From: Xanthomonas hyacinthi
GTDB lineage: Bacteria; Pseudomonadota; Gammaproteobacteria; Xanthomonadales; Xanthomonadaceae
Assembly (NCBI RefSeq): GCF_009769165.1
Contig: NZ_CP043476.1
Coordinates: forward strand, 3,603,001-3,667,000
Length of the DNA: 64,000 nt
Direction: 5' to 3'
Part shown: positions 1 to 9,564 of the stretch, one piece after another
How positions within the stretch are numbered: the first letter of the stretch is position 1
Layout: every line of letters starts with the position of its first letter
Program-made: the position numbers and the translations under genes
The notes under the pieces: generated by a model
What the model saw: the letters and a program-made list of their open reading frames with translations, nothing else
Told to the model about the DNA's origin: nothing
Database searches by the model: none

Positions 1-2
1 TC

Positions 3-1532
3 GTCGATCCGGCCGGCGGCTCGCAGCCGTTGCTTTCCGCAGACGGGCAACTGGCGCTGGCGGTGAACGGCGAGATCTACAACCACCGCGAACTGAAGAA
101 GCAGCTGACCCAGCCCTACGCGTTCCAGACCGGCTCGGACTGCGAGGTGATCAACGCGCTGTACCGCGAGGAGCAGCCGGCGGCGCTGCTCAACCGGCTC
201 AACGGCATCTTCGCCTTCGCGCTGTGGGACAAGGCCGCCGGGCGCGTGCTGATCGCGCGCGATCCGATGGGCGTGTGCCCGCTGTACTGGGGCCACGACC
301 AGCAAGGCCGGCTGCGCGTGGCCTCGGAGATGAAGTCGCTGGCCGACAGCTGCGCCGACGTCGCCCAGTTCCCGCCGGGCCATTACTACGACAGTGCCAG
401 CGGCGAATTGGTGCAGTACTACCGCAAGCCGTGGCGCGACTACGCCGCGGTGCAGGGCGTGCAGGTGAGCAAGCAGGAACTGCGCGAGGCCTTCGAGCGC
501 GCCGTGCACCGCCAGCTGATGACCGACGTGCCGTATGGCGTGCTGCTGTCCGGCGGGCTGGATTCCTCGCTGGTGGCGGCGGTGGCGGCGCGTTTCGCAC
601 GCAAGCGCATCGAGGACAACGACGAGGCCGAGGCCTGGTGGCCGCGCCTGCATTCGTTCGCGATCGGCCTGAAGGGTTCGCCCGACCTGGCCGCCGCGGC
701 GATCGCCGCCGAGTCGCTGGGCACCGTGCACCACGGCTTCGAATACACCTTCGAGGAAGGCCTGGACGCGCTGCCGGAAGTGATCCGGCACATCGAGACC
801 TACGACGTCACCACCATCCGCGCGTCCACGCCGATGTTCCTGCTGGCGCGGCGGATCAAGGCGATGGGGGTGAAGATGGTGCTGTCCGGCGAGGGCAGCG
901 ACGAGATCTTCGGCGGCTATCTTTACTTCCACAAGGCGCCGAACGCGCGCGAATTCCACGAGGAGCTGATCCGCAAGCTCGACGCGCTGTACAACTACGA
1001 CTGCCTGCGTGCCAACAAGTCGATGATGGCCTGGGGCGTGGAGCCGCGCGTGCCGTTCCTGGACGTGGAGTTCCTGGACGTGGCGATGCGCATGGACGCG
1101 CAGTACAAGATGATCGACAAGACCAGCGGCGGCGCGATCCGCATGGAAAAAGGCGTGCTGCGCGCGGCCTTCGAAGGCTATCTGCCCGATTCGATTTTGT
1201 GGCGGCAGAAGGAGCAATTCAGCGACGGCGTCGGCTATGGCTGGATCGATGGGCTCAAGGCGCATGCGCAGGCGCAGGTCAGCGACCGCGAACTGGCCGC
1301 GGCCGACAAGCGCTTCCCGGTCAACCCGCCGCAGACCAAGGAAGCCTATTACTACCGCACGCTGTTCGAGCGCGCGTTCCCCACGCCGGCCGCGGCCGAG
1401 ACGGTGCCCGGCGGCAAGTCGATCGCCTGCTCCTCGCCGGCGGCGATCGCCTGGGATGCCAGCTTCGCGACGATGGCCGATCCGTCCGGCCGCGCGGTGG
1501 CCGGGGTGCACGAACAGGCGCTGGAAGCGTGA
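3..1532 (+). CDS. asnB: Asparagine synthetase B (5' end outside window)
   Basis: Class II glutamine-hydrolysing asparagine synthetase, which makes asparagine from aspartate, glutamine and ATP in the cytoplasm. The reading frame is open from base 3 and has no start in the window. The first visible residues (VDPAGGSQPLLS, then LAVNGEIYNH) belong inside the N-terminal glutaminase domain, so roughly 50 residues including the catalytic Cys2 lie upstream. The synthetase domain carries the PP-loop SGGLDSS near base 550 and SGEGSDEIFGGY near base 890, both diagnostic of AsnB. The C-terminus appears normal for the family. No downstream operon partner is evident, because the next gene is on the other strand. 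Confidence 0.93.
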   Translation, partial: VDPAGGSQPLLSADGQLALAVNGEIYNHRELKKQLTQPYAFQTGSDCEVINALYREEQPAALLNRLNGIFAFALWDKAAGRVLIARDPMGVCPLYWGHDQQGRLRVASEMKSLADSCADVAQFPPGHYYDSASGELVQYYRKPWRDYAAVQGVQVSKQELREAFERAVHRQLMTDVPYGVLLSGGLDSSLVAAVAARFARKRIEDNDEAEAWWPRLHSFAIGLKGSPDLAAAAIAAESLGTVHHGFEYTFEEGLDALPEVIRHIETYDVTTIRASTPMFLLARRIKAMGVKMVLSGEGSDEIFGGYLYFHKAPNAREFHEELIRKLDALYNYDCLRANKSMMAWGVEPRVPFLDVEFLDVAMRMDAQYKMIDKTSGGAIRMEKGVLRAAFEGYLPDSILWRQKEQFSDGVGYGWIDGLKAHAQAQVSDRELAAADKRFPVNPPQTKEAYYYRTLFERAFPTPAAAETVPGGKSIACSSPAAIAWDASFATMADPSGRAVAGVHEQALEA

Positions 1533-1716
1533 TATGCGCGTGCCGCTGGCGTTTTGCCGGCGGCACGCAGAGCCTGGGCTGCGGCGCTGACGACCGCGAC
1601 CAACGCAACGATTAGCGACCACAGGGTCCACTGCGCGGATAGAGCATGCGCTAGAAGATCGGGCGATCCTATTTCGCCCGCTGCGTGCCGTCCGCCGCCG
1701 CCGCGCGGACCCAGGC

Positions 1717-2763
1717 CTACTCGAAGCGCATGCAGCGCCCGTAGCGCTCCGGCTGGATGTCCACGCCGGAGGCATCGGCCTGGTTGTTCTTGCGCCACAG
1801 GTTCTGGCGGAAGTCCGCGCCGCTGCAGTTGGCGGCGCGGTCCACGCCGATCGTGTAGGTGTAGGGATTGCCCTGGAAGCTGTTGTGCTCGAAGGTGTTG
1901 TCCTGGCTCATGCTGTTGTCCCAGCACAGGATCTCCGGAGTGCGCTGGCGGATCGAGCAGGCCAGGTAGATGCCGGCGCCCTTGTTGTCGGTGAACTGGT
2001 TGCCGACGAACAGGTTGCGCCGCGCATCGGCCAGGTACACGCCCTGGCTGCCGTTGCGTTCCAGGCGGTTGTTGCGGATCTCGCTGTCTTCCAGGTGCTC
2101 GGTGGTGATGCCGGCGGCGACGTTGTCGTGGATGTAGTTGTCGATCAGCTTGACCTTGGCGGTGCGGTTGAACGAGACCCCGTCCCAGATCGCGGCGGAT
2201 ACGTCGTTGCGCTCGATCAGCAGGTCGCGGCTGTCGTACTCGCTGAGCAGGCAGGCGCTGCGGCACTTGCTCACGCGCAGCCCGGACAGGCGGATGTTCT
2301 GGCCGGCGCGCACCACCACCAGGCTGTTGCTCAGGTATGGGCGCTCGGGCATGAATTCCTTGTCGGCGCTGCCACCGACGATCTGCAACTGCTCGACGGT
2401 CACGTCGCGGATCGGCCGCTGCGGGCGCTCGTTCTGGTAGTCGCCAACCACGATGACCGGCTGCTGCACGCCGTCCTGCATGTGCAGCACGGTGGCGTCA
2501 CCCTGGCCACGCAGGCGCAGGCCGTCGCGCTGGATCGACAGCAGCCTGGTCACGTGGAACTCGCCGGCGGTCAGGCACACCGTGGCCGGCTTGCCGTCGT
2601 TGGGCACGCGGTCCACCGCGGCCTGCAGGTCGTCGCCCGGCTCGGCGCGCACGCTGCAGTCGGTGGCGGCGGACGCGGACGCGGGCGCGGCGGCGGTGGC
2701 GCAGCCGCTCGACAGGCAGGCGGCGAACGGCAGCAAGAGGGCGAGCAGGGGGCGGGAATTCAT
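1717..2763 (-). CDS. Right-handed beta-helix repeat lipoprotein
   Basis: The 348-residue product starts with a lipoprotein signal peptide ending in the lipobox LSSGC (Cys22), so it is probably anchored in the outer membrane or periplasm. Residues from about 40 on contain spaced Asn/Asp turns and repeats such as IERNDV, LIDNYIHDN, IRNNRLERNGSQG and FVGNQFTDNKGAG, the pattern of a right-handed parallel beta-helix (NosD/pectate-lyase fold). Several cysteines in the C-terminal third could form disulphides. No catalytic signature of a named polysaccharide lyase is recognisable, so substrate and function are unknown. It is a single gene facing asnB, with 184 bp between their ends. Confidence 0.8.
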   Translation of the reverse strand: MNSRPLLALLLPFAACLSSGCATAAAPASASAATDCSVRAEPGDDLQAAVDRVPNDGKPATVCLTAGEFHVTRLLSIQRDGLRLRGQGDATVLHMQDGVQQPVIVVGDYQNERPQRPIRDVTVEQLQIVGGSADKEFMPERPYLSNSLVVVRAGQNIRLSGLRVSKCRSACLLSEYDSRDLLIERNDVSAAIWDGVSFNRTAKVKLIDNYIHDNVAAGITTEHLEDSEIRNNRLERNGSQGVYLADARRNLFVGNQFTDNKGAGIYLACSIRQRTPEILCWDNSMSQDNTFEHNSFQGNPYTYTIGVDRAANCSGADFRQNLWRKNNQADASGVDIQPERYGRCMRFE

Positions 2764-2879
2764 CGGGGGACAGGCTTCGCTTGGGGGAGGGAGTGGGCGC
2801 CGCCCTTGGGCAGCAGATGCCGCGTGCTGGCCGCGGCGGCAGGTTGGACAGTGCGGTGCACGGGTGGCGCTTCAACCCG

Positions 2880-5261
2880 TCATTGTCGCGCAGGCGGCCG
2901 TAACGTCAGCGTGTAGCGGGCCGGGCCGGGCAGGAACGGCGATGCGCGGCCCTGTACCCAGTCGTCGTGGCCGGCACCCCAGAACGGCGACAGCGGATGC
3001 TCGCTCTGGCCGCCGGGCATGTGCGCGATGCCGTCGGCCTCGTGGCCGGGCGCGACCACCATGCGCTCGGAGGCGCCGAAGTCCGGCCGCTGCACCCGCG
3101 GCATGTCGTTGTCGCCGTGTAGCGGTTCGGCCGGCATGCACAGCCAGCCGCGCAAAAATCCGGGCAGCGATCGCGCCAGCGGATGGCAGATCGCGGCGAT
3201 GTTCTGGTCGCCCCAGCGGCGCTGCGGCAGCGGCGCGTCCTGGCCGGGTTGGTCGCGGACCTCGGCGGCGGCGTCCTCCAGCAGGGCCTGCCAGCTGGCG
3301 TAGCGGCGCGGCAGCAGATGCGGCGGCTGCTGTTGCAGCATCGGCCAGGCCACCGCTTCCAGCTGCGGCAGCGGCGGCATGGCGTAATCGGCGCCGAGTT
3401 CGGCGCGGGCCGGGGCGATCAGGCCGTTGCGGATCCGGGTCAGCAGCGCCAGGCGCCAGGCGCGCACCAGCCGGTAGCTCACCGAGTCGGTGCTGGCGCG
3501 ACCTTCCCAGTGCTTGCTGGCCTGCGCCAGCGCGTGCAATGCCGGCGTGGCGGCGCCGCCGTCGCGTTGCTGCAGCAGCGTCCACCAGCGTTGCAACAGC
3601 AGTGCGCGGTCGTCGAGCTGGATCGCCTGCAATTGGCGTTCGTCCAGCTGCGGATGCAGGCGCAGGTCGTCGCGGATCTGCCGCGCGCGCGCACCCAGCG
3701 CGTAGCCGCCATCGCCCAGTACTGCCAACTCCTCGCCGCCGACCACGCGCGCGTTGGCGGTCCACAGCTGGCCGTCGGCGGGGTCGATGCGCTGCGGGGA
3801 ATGCGCGGTGGCGATCGGCCAGGGCGCGCAGCGCTGCGCCGCCGGCACGGCCGCGCTGACGTCGTGGACCAGCGCATCGCTCGGGCAGCCCGGGCCGCGC
3901 AGCGGCAGCGCGCCGAGCACGCGCCAGCCGATGTGTCCGGCGCTGTCGGCCAGCAGCATGTTCTGCGCCGGGGTGGCGATGCGCTGCGCGCTGGCGAAGG
4001 CGCCGGCCAGCGAATCGGCGCGGGCCAGATCGGCCAGGCCCAGGTTCAGCGCGCCGGGCAGCTGCGCCACCCAGCGTTGCGCCAACGCCGTGCCGTCCGG
4101 TTCGTGCTGCAGGATCGGGCCGTAGGCGGTGTCTTCCACCTCCAGCGCGACGTCCAGGCCGCCGGCCACCTTGATCCGCTCGCGGTGGCGGACGACCGCG
4201 GTGCAGCCGGGCTGCGGCTGCGCCGCGCACGGGGTCAGCCGGTACCAGTCGCTGGTGTCGGCATAGCTGTTGGTGAAGCCCCAGGCGACATGGCCGTTGC
4301 TGCCGACGATCACCGCCGGCAGGCCCGGCAGCGAAAACCCGGTGATGTCCACGCGGCCGCCGGGCGCCTGCGCGTCGGCGTAGCGCAGCCGCACCCGGAA
4401 CCACAGGCTGGGCGCGCCCAGCTGCAGATGCATGTCGTTGGCGACGATGGCGCGGCCGTCGGCGCTGCGGCTGCCGGCGATGGCCCAGTTGTTGCTGCCG
4501 GGGGCGGCATGCTCCGCGGTGCCGCCGTCGGCGGCGGCGCCGGGCAGGCTGCGCAGATCGACCTGGCTGGCGTCGGGCAGGGTGGCGTCGCCGCGCGCCG
4601 GGGCGTCCAGGGCCGCGTCCCAACTGCTGCCGTCGTGGCGCAGCAGCGCGAACAGCGGCGCCGGCAAGTGCTGCTGCAGCCGGTACAGCGACAGTTCGCG
4701 CTCGAGCTGGCGGCCTTGCAGGTCGAAATACATCGCGTCGCCGGCCAGCACCGAGTCCACCGGCTGCCAGGCGCGCGGGGCCTTGAGCAGCAGCAGGTAG
4801 GGCCACGGCCGTACCCGCAGCGCGTGCAGGCCGCGGTTGACGCCGGCGCTGTAGGCCTGCAGCGCCGCGCCATGGCCGCTGCCGAAGCTGGCCAGTTGCG
4901 CGGCGGCGCGCGCGCGCAGGCGATGCATGCGGCGCTGCCGGTCCAGCCCAAGCGTGGCGTTGCCGACCAGCTCGGACAGTTCGCCGGCGGCGGCGCGGCG
5001 CATCAGGTCCATCTGGAAGTAGCGTTCCTGCGCATGCACGTAGCCGAGCGCGCGCATCGCATCGGCCTCGTTGCCGGCGTCGATGGTGACCGTGCCCAGC
5101 GCGTCGCGCTGGATCCGTACCGGCGCCGCCAGCCCGTCCAAGTCGGCCTGCCCGTCGAGCGTGGCCAGGCTGCCGTGCAGCAGCAGCCATGTCGCCAGCG
5201 CCAGGCCGCTCGCCAGCGCCGCCAGCCACAGCGTTCCTCGTTTCCACCTGCTTCGCCGCAT
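2880..5261 (-). CDS. Penicillin acylase family Ntn hydrolase
   Basis: A 793-residue member of the penicillin/AHL acylase family (peptidase S45), which hydrolyses amide bonds of acylated substrates in the periplasm after self-cleavage. There is an N-terminal signal or anchor segment (residues 8-28). The autoprocessing site GSNNW places the nucleophile at Ser256, followed by the family motif VANDMHL, with VGSNGHVAWGFTNSYAD downstream. The start at 5261 is chosen because GGAG precedes it at normal spacing; an in-frame codon further upstream is less likely. Substrate cannot be told from sequence: beta-lactam, acyl-homoserine lactone or another acyl amide are all possible. Confidence 0.88.
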   Translation of the reverse strand: MRRSRWKRGTLWLAALASGLALATWLLLHGSLATLDGQADLDGLAAPVRIQRDALGTVTIDAGNEADAMRALGYVHAQERYFQMDLMRRAAAGELSELVGNATLGLDRQRRMHRLRARAAAQLASFGSGHGAALQAYSAGVNRGLHALRVRPWPYLLLLKAPRAWQPVDSVLAGDAMYFDLQGRQLERELSLYRLQQHLPAPLFALLRHDGSSWDAALDAPARGDATLPDASQVDLRSLPGAAADGGTAEHAAPGSNNWAIAGSRSADGRAIVANDMHLQLGAPSLWFRVRLRYADAQAPGGRVDITGFSLPGLPAVIVGSNGHVAWGFTNSYADTSDWYRLTPCAAQPQPGCTAVVRHRERIKVAGGLDVALEVEDTAYGPILQHEPDGTALAQRWVAQLPGALNLGLADLARADSLAGAFASAQRIATPAQNMLLADSAGHIGWRVLGALPLRGPGCPSDALVHDVSAAVPAAQRCAPWPIATAHSPQRIDPADGQLWTANARVVGGEELAVLGDGGYALGARARQIRDDLRLHPQLDERQLQAIQLDDRALLLQRWWTLLQQRDGGAATPALHALAQASKHWEGRASTDSVSYRLVRAWRLALLTRIRNGLIAPARAELGADYAMPPLPQLEAVAWPMLQQQPPHLLPRRYASWQALLEDAAAEVRDQPGQDAPLPQRRWGDQNIAAICHPLARSLPGFLRGWLCMPAEPLHGDNDMPRVQRPDFGASERMVVAPGHEADGIAHMPGGQSEHPLSPFWGAGHDDWVQGRASPFLPGPARYTLTLRPPARQ

Positions 5262-5481
5262 CCAAGCATCTCCGCCGGCCAATCCTGGATTCTAGACGCG
5301 ACTGCGTGTCGTTCCTGCGCAACCCTGGCTGGCGCCTGCGCACGGTTGGGCCGTGGTCAGCTTGGATCGCGCCGGTGCACGCGTCCGCGCCGATGGAATC
5401 GGGATGCTAATGATTCCGATTGGAACACCGTGCGCGCGGCTCGGGCACCATGGTGGCCTTCGCTGCTATGGAGCCTGCCCC

Positions 5482-5967
5482 ATGAAGGGACATCCTGACG
5501 TTGTGCAATGCCTCAAGGACCTGCTGCGCGGCGAACTCGCCGCACGCGACCAGTATTTCATCCACTCGCGGCGCTACGAGGATCAGGGCCTGCAGGCGCT
5601 GTACGCGCGCATCAACCACGAGATGGAAGAGGAGACCGAGCACGCCGACGCGCTGCTGCGGCGCATCCTGTTCCTGGAAGGCGACCCGGACATGCGCCCG
5701 CATGCGTTCGAGCCCGGGCGCACGGTCGAGGACATGCTGCAAAAAGACCTGACGGTCGAATACGAAGTGCGCGCGAACCTGGCCGCGGGCATGAAGCTGT
5801 GCGAGCAGCACGGCGACTATGTCAGCCGCGACGTGCTGCTGGCCCAGCTCAAGGACACCGAGGAAGACCACGCCTGGTGGCTGGAACAGCAGCTGGGCCT
5901 GATCAAGCGCCTGGGCATGGCGCTGTACCAGACCTCGAAGATCGGTGGCAGTGGGGTGGGGGAGTAA
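5482..5967 (+). CDS. bfr: Bacterioferritin-type ferritin lacking the Met52 haem ligand
   Basis: A 161-residue subunit of a 24-mer iron-storage protein. It aligns end to end with E. coli Bfr (MKG start, [35 protein letters not shown]). All di-iron ferroxidase ligands are present: Glu18, Glu51, His54, Glu93, Glu126 and His129. Residue 52, the methionine that binds haem in classical Bfr, is threonine here (EEETEH), so homo-oligomers should bind no haem by the standard mode, like haem-free Bfr subunits known in other bacteria. It is monocistronic, and a bidirectional terminator lies between it and parC. Confidence 0.93.
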   Translation: MKGHPDVVQCLKDLLRGELAARDQYFIHSRRYEDQGLQALYARINHEMEEETEHADALLRRILFLEGDPDMRPHAFEPGRTVEDMLQKDLTVEYEVRANLAAGMKLCEQHGDYVSRDVLLAQLKDTEEDHAWWLEQQLGLIKRLGMALYQTSKIGGSGVGE

Positions 5968-5972
5968 CTGGC

Positions 5973-6014
5973 GGGACTCGGGACTCGGGACTCGGGACTC
6001 GGGACTCGGGACTC
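5973..6014. repeat. Six tandem copies of a 7-bp unit (gggactc)
   Basis: Six perfect head-to-tail copies of gggactc directly follow the bfr stop codon. Copy number in such a tract could vary by slippage. Similar short GC-rich arrays are common between xanthomonad genes. It lies outside coding sequence. Confidence 0.95.
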
Positions 6015-6057
6015 GGTAGAGCCTACCGCTCACCGCCGATGCATGGCGAGGCAAAAA

Positions 6058-6087
6058 AAAATCGGCCCGAAAGGGCCGATTTTGCTT
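6058..6087. terminator. Bidirectional rho-independent terminator, bfr / parC
   Basis: An 11-bp stem (aaaatcggccc, GAAA tetraloop, gggccgatttt) is flanked by an A-run on the left and T-rich sequence on the right. It can terminate both bfr from the left and parC from the right. Confidence 0.9.
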
Positions 6088-6104
6088 TTCGCTACTCGCT
6101 GTTG

Positions 6105-6132
6105 CGAATCCCCAATCCCGAATCCCCAATCC
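6105..6132. repeat. Two tandem 14-bp units before the parC stop
   Basis: Two exact copies of cgaatccccaatcc lie between the terminator and the end of parC. This belongs to the same class of simple intergenic repeat as the 7-bp array on the other side of the terminator. Confidence 0.9.
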
Positions 6133-6140
6133 CGGCCGCT

Positions 6141-8384
6141 TCACTCCACCGCCAGGTCATCCACCTTCTGCCACCCGCGCGGCAGCAGTCCGCCGCGGCT
6201 GGCGCGCACGCCCAGGTAGGCGTCCAGGTCCTTGAACGACAGCGACATGGTGCGCTGCCCGCTCTTCACCAGCAGCGTATTGCCCGGCGCGACCGCGGCG
6301 ATCGCCACCACCCGCTCGGTGCCGAGCTTGGCCTTGGGGATGTCGATGATCTTGTTGCCCTTGCCCTTGTCCAGCTCGGGCAGCTCGGCGATCGGGAACG
6401 CCAGCAGGTGGCCGGCACTGGTCACCGCGACGATGCGGTCGGTGTCCGGATCGCTCACCGATGCCGGCGGCAGCACCTTGGCGTTCGGGGTCAGATTGAG
6501 CAGCGCCTTGCCGGCCTTGTTGCGGCTGGTCAGGTTCTCGAAGCGGGTGACGAAGCCGTAGCCGTGCGAGGACGCCAGCAGCAGCCGGCTGTCGTTCTCG
6601 CCGCTGGCCATGGCCTGGAACGATGCGCCGGAGGCCGGGGAGAAACGCCCGGTCAGCGGCTCGCCGTTGCCGCGCGCCGAGGGCAGCGAATGCGCCAGCG
6701 TGGAGTAGGCGCGGCCTTCCGAATCCAGGAACGCCACCTGCTGCGTGCTGCGCCCGCGCACCGCGGCCAATAGGCTATCGCCGTCGCGGTAGGACAAGCC
6801 GGCCGGGTCCACGTCGTGGCCCTTGGCCGCGCGGATCCAGCCCTTCTCCGACATCACGATGGTCATCGGCTCGCTCGGCACCAGTTCGGTCTGGTCGATC
6901 GCCTGCGCCGCGCCGCGCTGCACCAGCGGCGAGCGGCGCGCGTCGCCGAACTTCTTGGCGTCGGCGACCAGTTCGTCCTTGATCATCTTCTTCAGCTTGG
7001 TCTTGCTGGCCAGCACCGCCTGCAGCTGTTCGCGCTCCTTGGCCAGCGCGTCCTGCTCGCCGCGGATCTTCATCTCCTCCAGCCGCGCCAGCTGGCGCAG
7101 GCGGGTTTCCAGGATGTAGTCGGCCTGTTCCTCGCTGAGCGCGAAGCGCGCGATCAGCGCCGGCTTGGGCTCGTCCTCGCTGCGGATGATGCGGATCACT
7201 TCGTCCAGGTTGAGGAACGCGACCAGCAGGCCTTCCAACAGGTGCAGGCGGCGCTCGACCTTCTCCAGGCGATGGGTGAGCCGGCGCACCACGGTGTCGC
7301 TGCGGAAGCGCAGCCATTCCTCCAGCAGGGTCTTGAGATTCTTGACCTGCGGGCGGCCGTCCAGGCCGATCACGTTGAGGTTGACCCGGTAGCTGCGCTC
7401 CAGGTCGGTGGTGGCGAACAGGTGGCCCATCAGCTGCTCGGCGTCGACCCGGTTGGAGCGCGGCACCAGCACCACCCGCACCGGGTTGGCGTGGTCGGAC
7501 TCGTCGCGGATGTCTTCCAGCCACGGCAGCTTCTTGGCGCGCATCTGCTGCGCGATCTGCTCGATCACCTTCGACGGCGACACCTGGTAGGGCAGCGCGG
7601 TGACCACGATGTTGGCGTGTTCCTTCTGGAACGTGGCGCGCGCGCGCACGCTGCCGTGCCCGGTCTCGTAGATCGCGCGCAGGTCGGCGGCCGGGGTGAT
7701 GATCTCGGCGGTGGTCGGGTAGTCCGGGCCGTGCACGTGCTCGCACAGGTCGGCGACGCTGGCGTCGGGATCGTCGAGCAGGCGGATCAGCGCGCTGACG
7801 ATCTCGTTGAGGTTGTGCGGCGGCACATCGGTGGCCATGCCCACGGCGATGCCGGTGGTGCCGTTGAGCAGCAGGTGCGGCAGCCGCGCCGGCATCCAGG
7901 TCGGCTCGTCCATGGTGCCGTCGAAGTTCGGCGACCAGTCCACCGTGCCCTGGCCGAGTTCGCCGAGCAGCACTTCGGCGATCGGGGTCAGCTTGGATTC
8001 GGTGTAGCGCATCGCCGCGAACGACTTCGGGTCGTCGGTGGAGCCGAAGTTGCCCTGGCCCTCGATCAGCGGGTAGCGGTAGGAGAACGGCTGCGCCATC
8101 AGCACCAGCGCCTCGTAGCAGGCGCTGTCGCCGTGCGGGTGGTACTTGCCGATCACGTCGCCGACGGTGCGCGCGGACTTCTTCGGTTTGGCCGTGGCGT
8201 TCAGGCCCAGCTCGCTCATCGCATAGATGATGCGCCGCTGCACCGGTTTCAGGCCGTCGCCGAGGAACGGCAGGGCGCGGTCCAGCACCACGTACATGGA
8301 GTAGTCGAGATAGGCGCGTTCGGCGTATTCGCGCAGCGGCAGCTGTTCGAAGCCGTGGAAGGTGGGGCGGGCGAGATCGGTCAT
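6141..8384 (-). CDS. parC: DNA topoisomerase IV subunit A
   Basis: The 747-residue breakage-reunion subunit of topoisomerase IV, which with ParE decatenates daughter chromosomes. The N-terminal winged-helix region has the quinolone-resistance segment [13 protein letters not shown], with Ser87 and Glu91 both wild type. The catalytic tyrosine is Tyr127 (AMRYTES). The GyrA-box-like C-terminal propeller is short and degenerate, as expected for ParC rather than GyrA. Length matches the family. It ends at the shared terminator with bfr. Confidence 0.96.
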   Translation of the reverse strand: MTDLARPTFHGFEQLPLREYAERAYLDYSMYVVLDRALPFLGDGLKPVQRRIIYAMSELGLNATAKPKKSARTVGDVIGKYHPHGDSACYEALVLMAQPFSYRYPLIEGQGNFGSTDDPKSFAAMRYTESKLTPIAEVLLGELGQGTVDWSPNFDGTMDEPTWMPARLPHLLLNGTTGIAVGMATDVPPHNLNEIVSALIRLLDDPDASVADLCEHVHGPDYPTTAEIITPAADLRAIYETGHGSVRARATFQKEHANIVVTALPYQVSPSKVIEQIAQQMRAKKLPWLEDIRDESDHANPVRVVLVPRSNRVDAEQLMGHLFATTDLERSYRVNLNVIGLDGRPQVKNLKTLLEEWLRFRSDTVVRRLTHRLEKVERRLHLLEGLLVAFLNLDEVIRIIRSEDEPKPALIARFALSEEQADYILETRLRQLARLEEMKIRGEQDALAKEREQLQAVLASKTKLKKMIKDELVADAKKFGDARRSPLVQRGAAQAIDQTELVPSEPMTIVMSEKGWIRAAKGHDVDPAGLSYRDGDSLLAAVRGRSTQQVAFLDSEGRAYSTLAHSLPSARGNGEPLTGRFSPASGASFQAMASGENDSRLLLASSHGYGFVTRFENLTSRNKAGKALLNLTPNAKVLPPASVSDPDTDRIVAVTSAGHLLAFPIAELPELDKGKGNKIIDIPKAKLGTERVVAIAAVAPGNTLLVKSGQRTMSLSFKDLDAYLGVRASRGGLLPRGWQKVDDLAVE

Positions 8385-8441
8385 GCGCGGGAAATACCTA
8401 TAGGGGAACGCGGCGGCGGGCGCCGCAGGTCAGCCGGTCGA

Positions 8442-9001
8442 TTATCCGGATGCGGCCGGCGATGCCAAGCCGCGCGTGCCGGCGGCGCGGCCGGCGCTGG
8501 CCAGGTAGCGGGCCGGAGGATGGCCGACATGGCCGCGGAAGGCGGCGACGAAGGCGCTGGGGCTGCGGTAGCCGCGCCGGTGCGCGGCATCGGCGACGCT
8601 GGCGCCGTCGCTGAGCTGGCGCCGCGCCCCGGCCAGCCGCGCCTGCTGCCGCCAGCCGGCGAAGCCGAGTCCGGTTTCCCTGCGGAAATGCCGGCTCAGG
8701 CTGCGCGGCGACAGCCCGGCCCAGTGCGCCCACTGCGCCAGCGAGCGGCGCCAGGCGCGGCCAGCAACTGCGCGGCGATGCGCAGCAGGCGCCGCTCGCT
8801 GGGCATCGGCAGGTGCAGGCGTTCGAGCGGCGCCTGGCGCAATTCGTCCAGCAGCACCACGCAAATCCGCTGCCGGTCCGCGTCCAGGGCATCGGGCACG
8901 CCCCACGCCGCGACCCGCAGCAGCAGTTCGTGCAACAGGCCGTTCATGCCGATCACGCAGGGGCGATCGGGCAGTCCGGCGCAGGCGGCCGGGCTCACCA
9001 G
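8442..9001 (-). pseudogene. Truncated, frameshifted AraC-family regulator
   Basis: Two overlapping frames on the minus strand together make the C-terminal part of an AraC regulator. The upstream piece (bases 8998 to about 8765) reads from PCVIGMNGLLHELLLR to RRLLRIAAQLLA. The DNA-binding piece (about 8765 to 8442) contains LAQWAHWAGLSPRSLSRHFR and ends after GYRSPSAFVAAFRGHVG. They are out of frame with each other, and the N-terminal cupin half is missing. The relic abuts the promoter of the efflux operon, so it may once have been that operon's divergent neighbour. It is not expected to be functional. Confidence 0.8.
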
Positions 9002-9078
9002 CTGGGCCAGGCCTCGGCGCCGCTACGCCAGTGTCGCGCTGCTGCAATGCGGCGTTTACTTATTTTCGAGATATTTTC

Positions 9079-9106
9079 TTGACATATATTTCCAAATGAA
9101 AATAAT
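9079..9106 (+). promoter_or_regulatory. Sigma70-type promoter of the marR-efflux operon
   Basis: A consensus -35 (TTGACA, 9079-9084) is followed after 16 bp by AATAAT (9101-9106), in an AT-rich island just before the marR start. Inverted TATTTTC/GAAAATA elements (9061-9067 and 9098-9104) flank the -35 and could be the MarR operator. Confidence 0.65.
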
Positions 9107-9114
9107 TGGCACCC

Positions 9115-9564
9115 ATGAACTGCGCTCCCTCCCTCCCAGGTTCGCCGTCGTTCGGCCTGCTGCTGCGGCAGGTGCGCGGCGGCCTGATGCGCCGCCTGGA
9201 CGACGCCATGACCGAGCTCCGGCTCGGCCTGGGCTTCAGCCACTACATCGGCATGAAGGCGCTGGCGTCCATGTCGCCATGCACCGCCAACGCGTTGGCC
9301 CAGGCCATCGATCAGAACCCCAGCGCGGTCACCCGCCTGCTGGACAAGTTCCAGGACCAGGGCTGGGTGCGCCGTGAAGCGCATGCGCAGGACCGCCGCG
9401 CGCTGCAGATCGTGCTGACCGACGAAGGCCGCGCGCTGTGGCAACAGCTCAAGCAGCGCGGCGACGAAGCCATCGCCAGCGCGCTGCGCGATCTCTCCGC
9501 CGATGAGCGCGAGCAGCTCACTTCGCTATTGACCCGCGTCCGCGACTCCCTCAATTCGCCATGA
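9115..9564 (+). CDS. MarR-family repressor of an efflux operon
   Basis: A 149-residue winged-helix regulator of the MarR family. The recognition region (TANALAQAIDQNPSAVTRLLDKFQDQGWVRR) and the wing sequence EAHAQDRRALQIVLTDEGR are typical. As the first gene of the operon it probably represses its own transcription and that of the efflux genes until an aromatic or hydrophobic ligand binds, like EmrR. The ATG at 9115 is preferred over a TTG at 9106, which overlaps the -10 element. Its stop codon overlaps the next gene's start (ATGA), which implies translational coupling. Confidence 0.88.
   Translation: MNCAPSLPGSPSFGLLLRQVRGGLMRRLDDAMTELRLGLGFSHYIGMKALASMSPCTANALAQAIDQNPSAVTRLLDKFQDQGWVRREAHAQDRRALQIVLTDEGRALWQQLKQRGDEAIASALRDLSADEREQLTSLLTRVRDSLNSP

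Noticed and set aside
2872..5343. Long Arg/Ala-rich frame overlapping the penicillin acylase
   Set aside because: Out-of-frame reading of the acylase gene in GC-rich DNA. It has no recognisable domain and abnormal composition.
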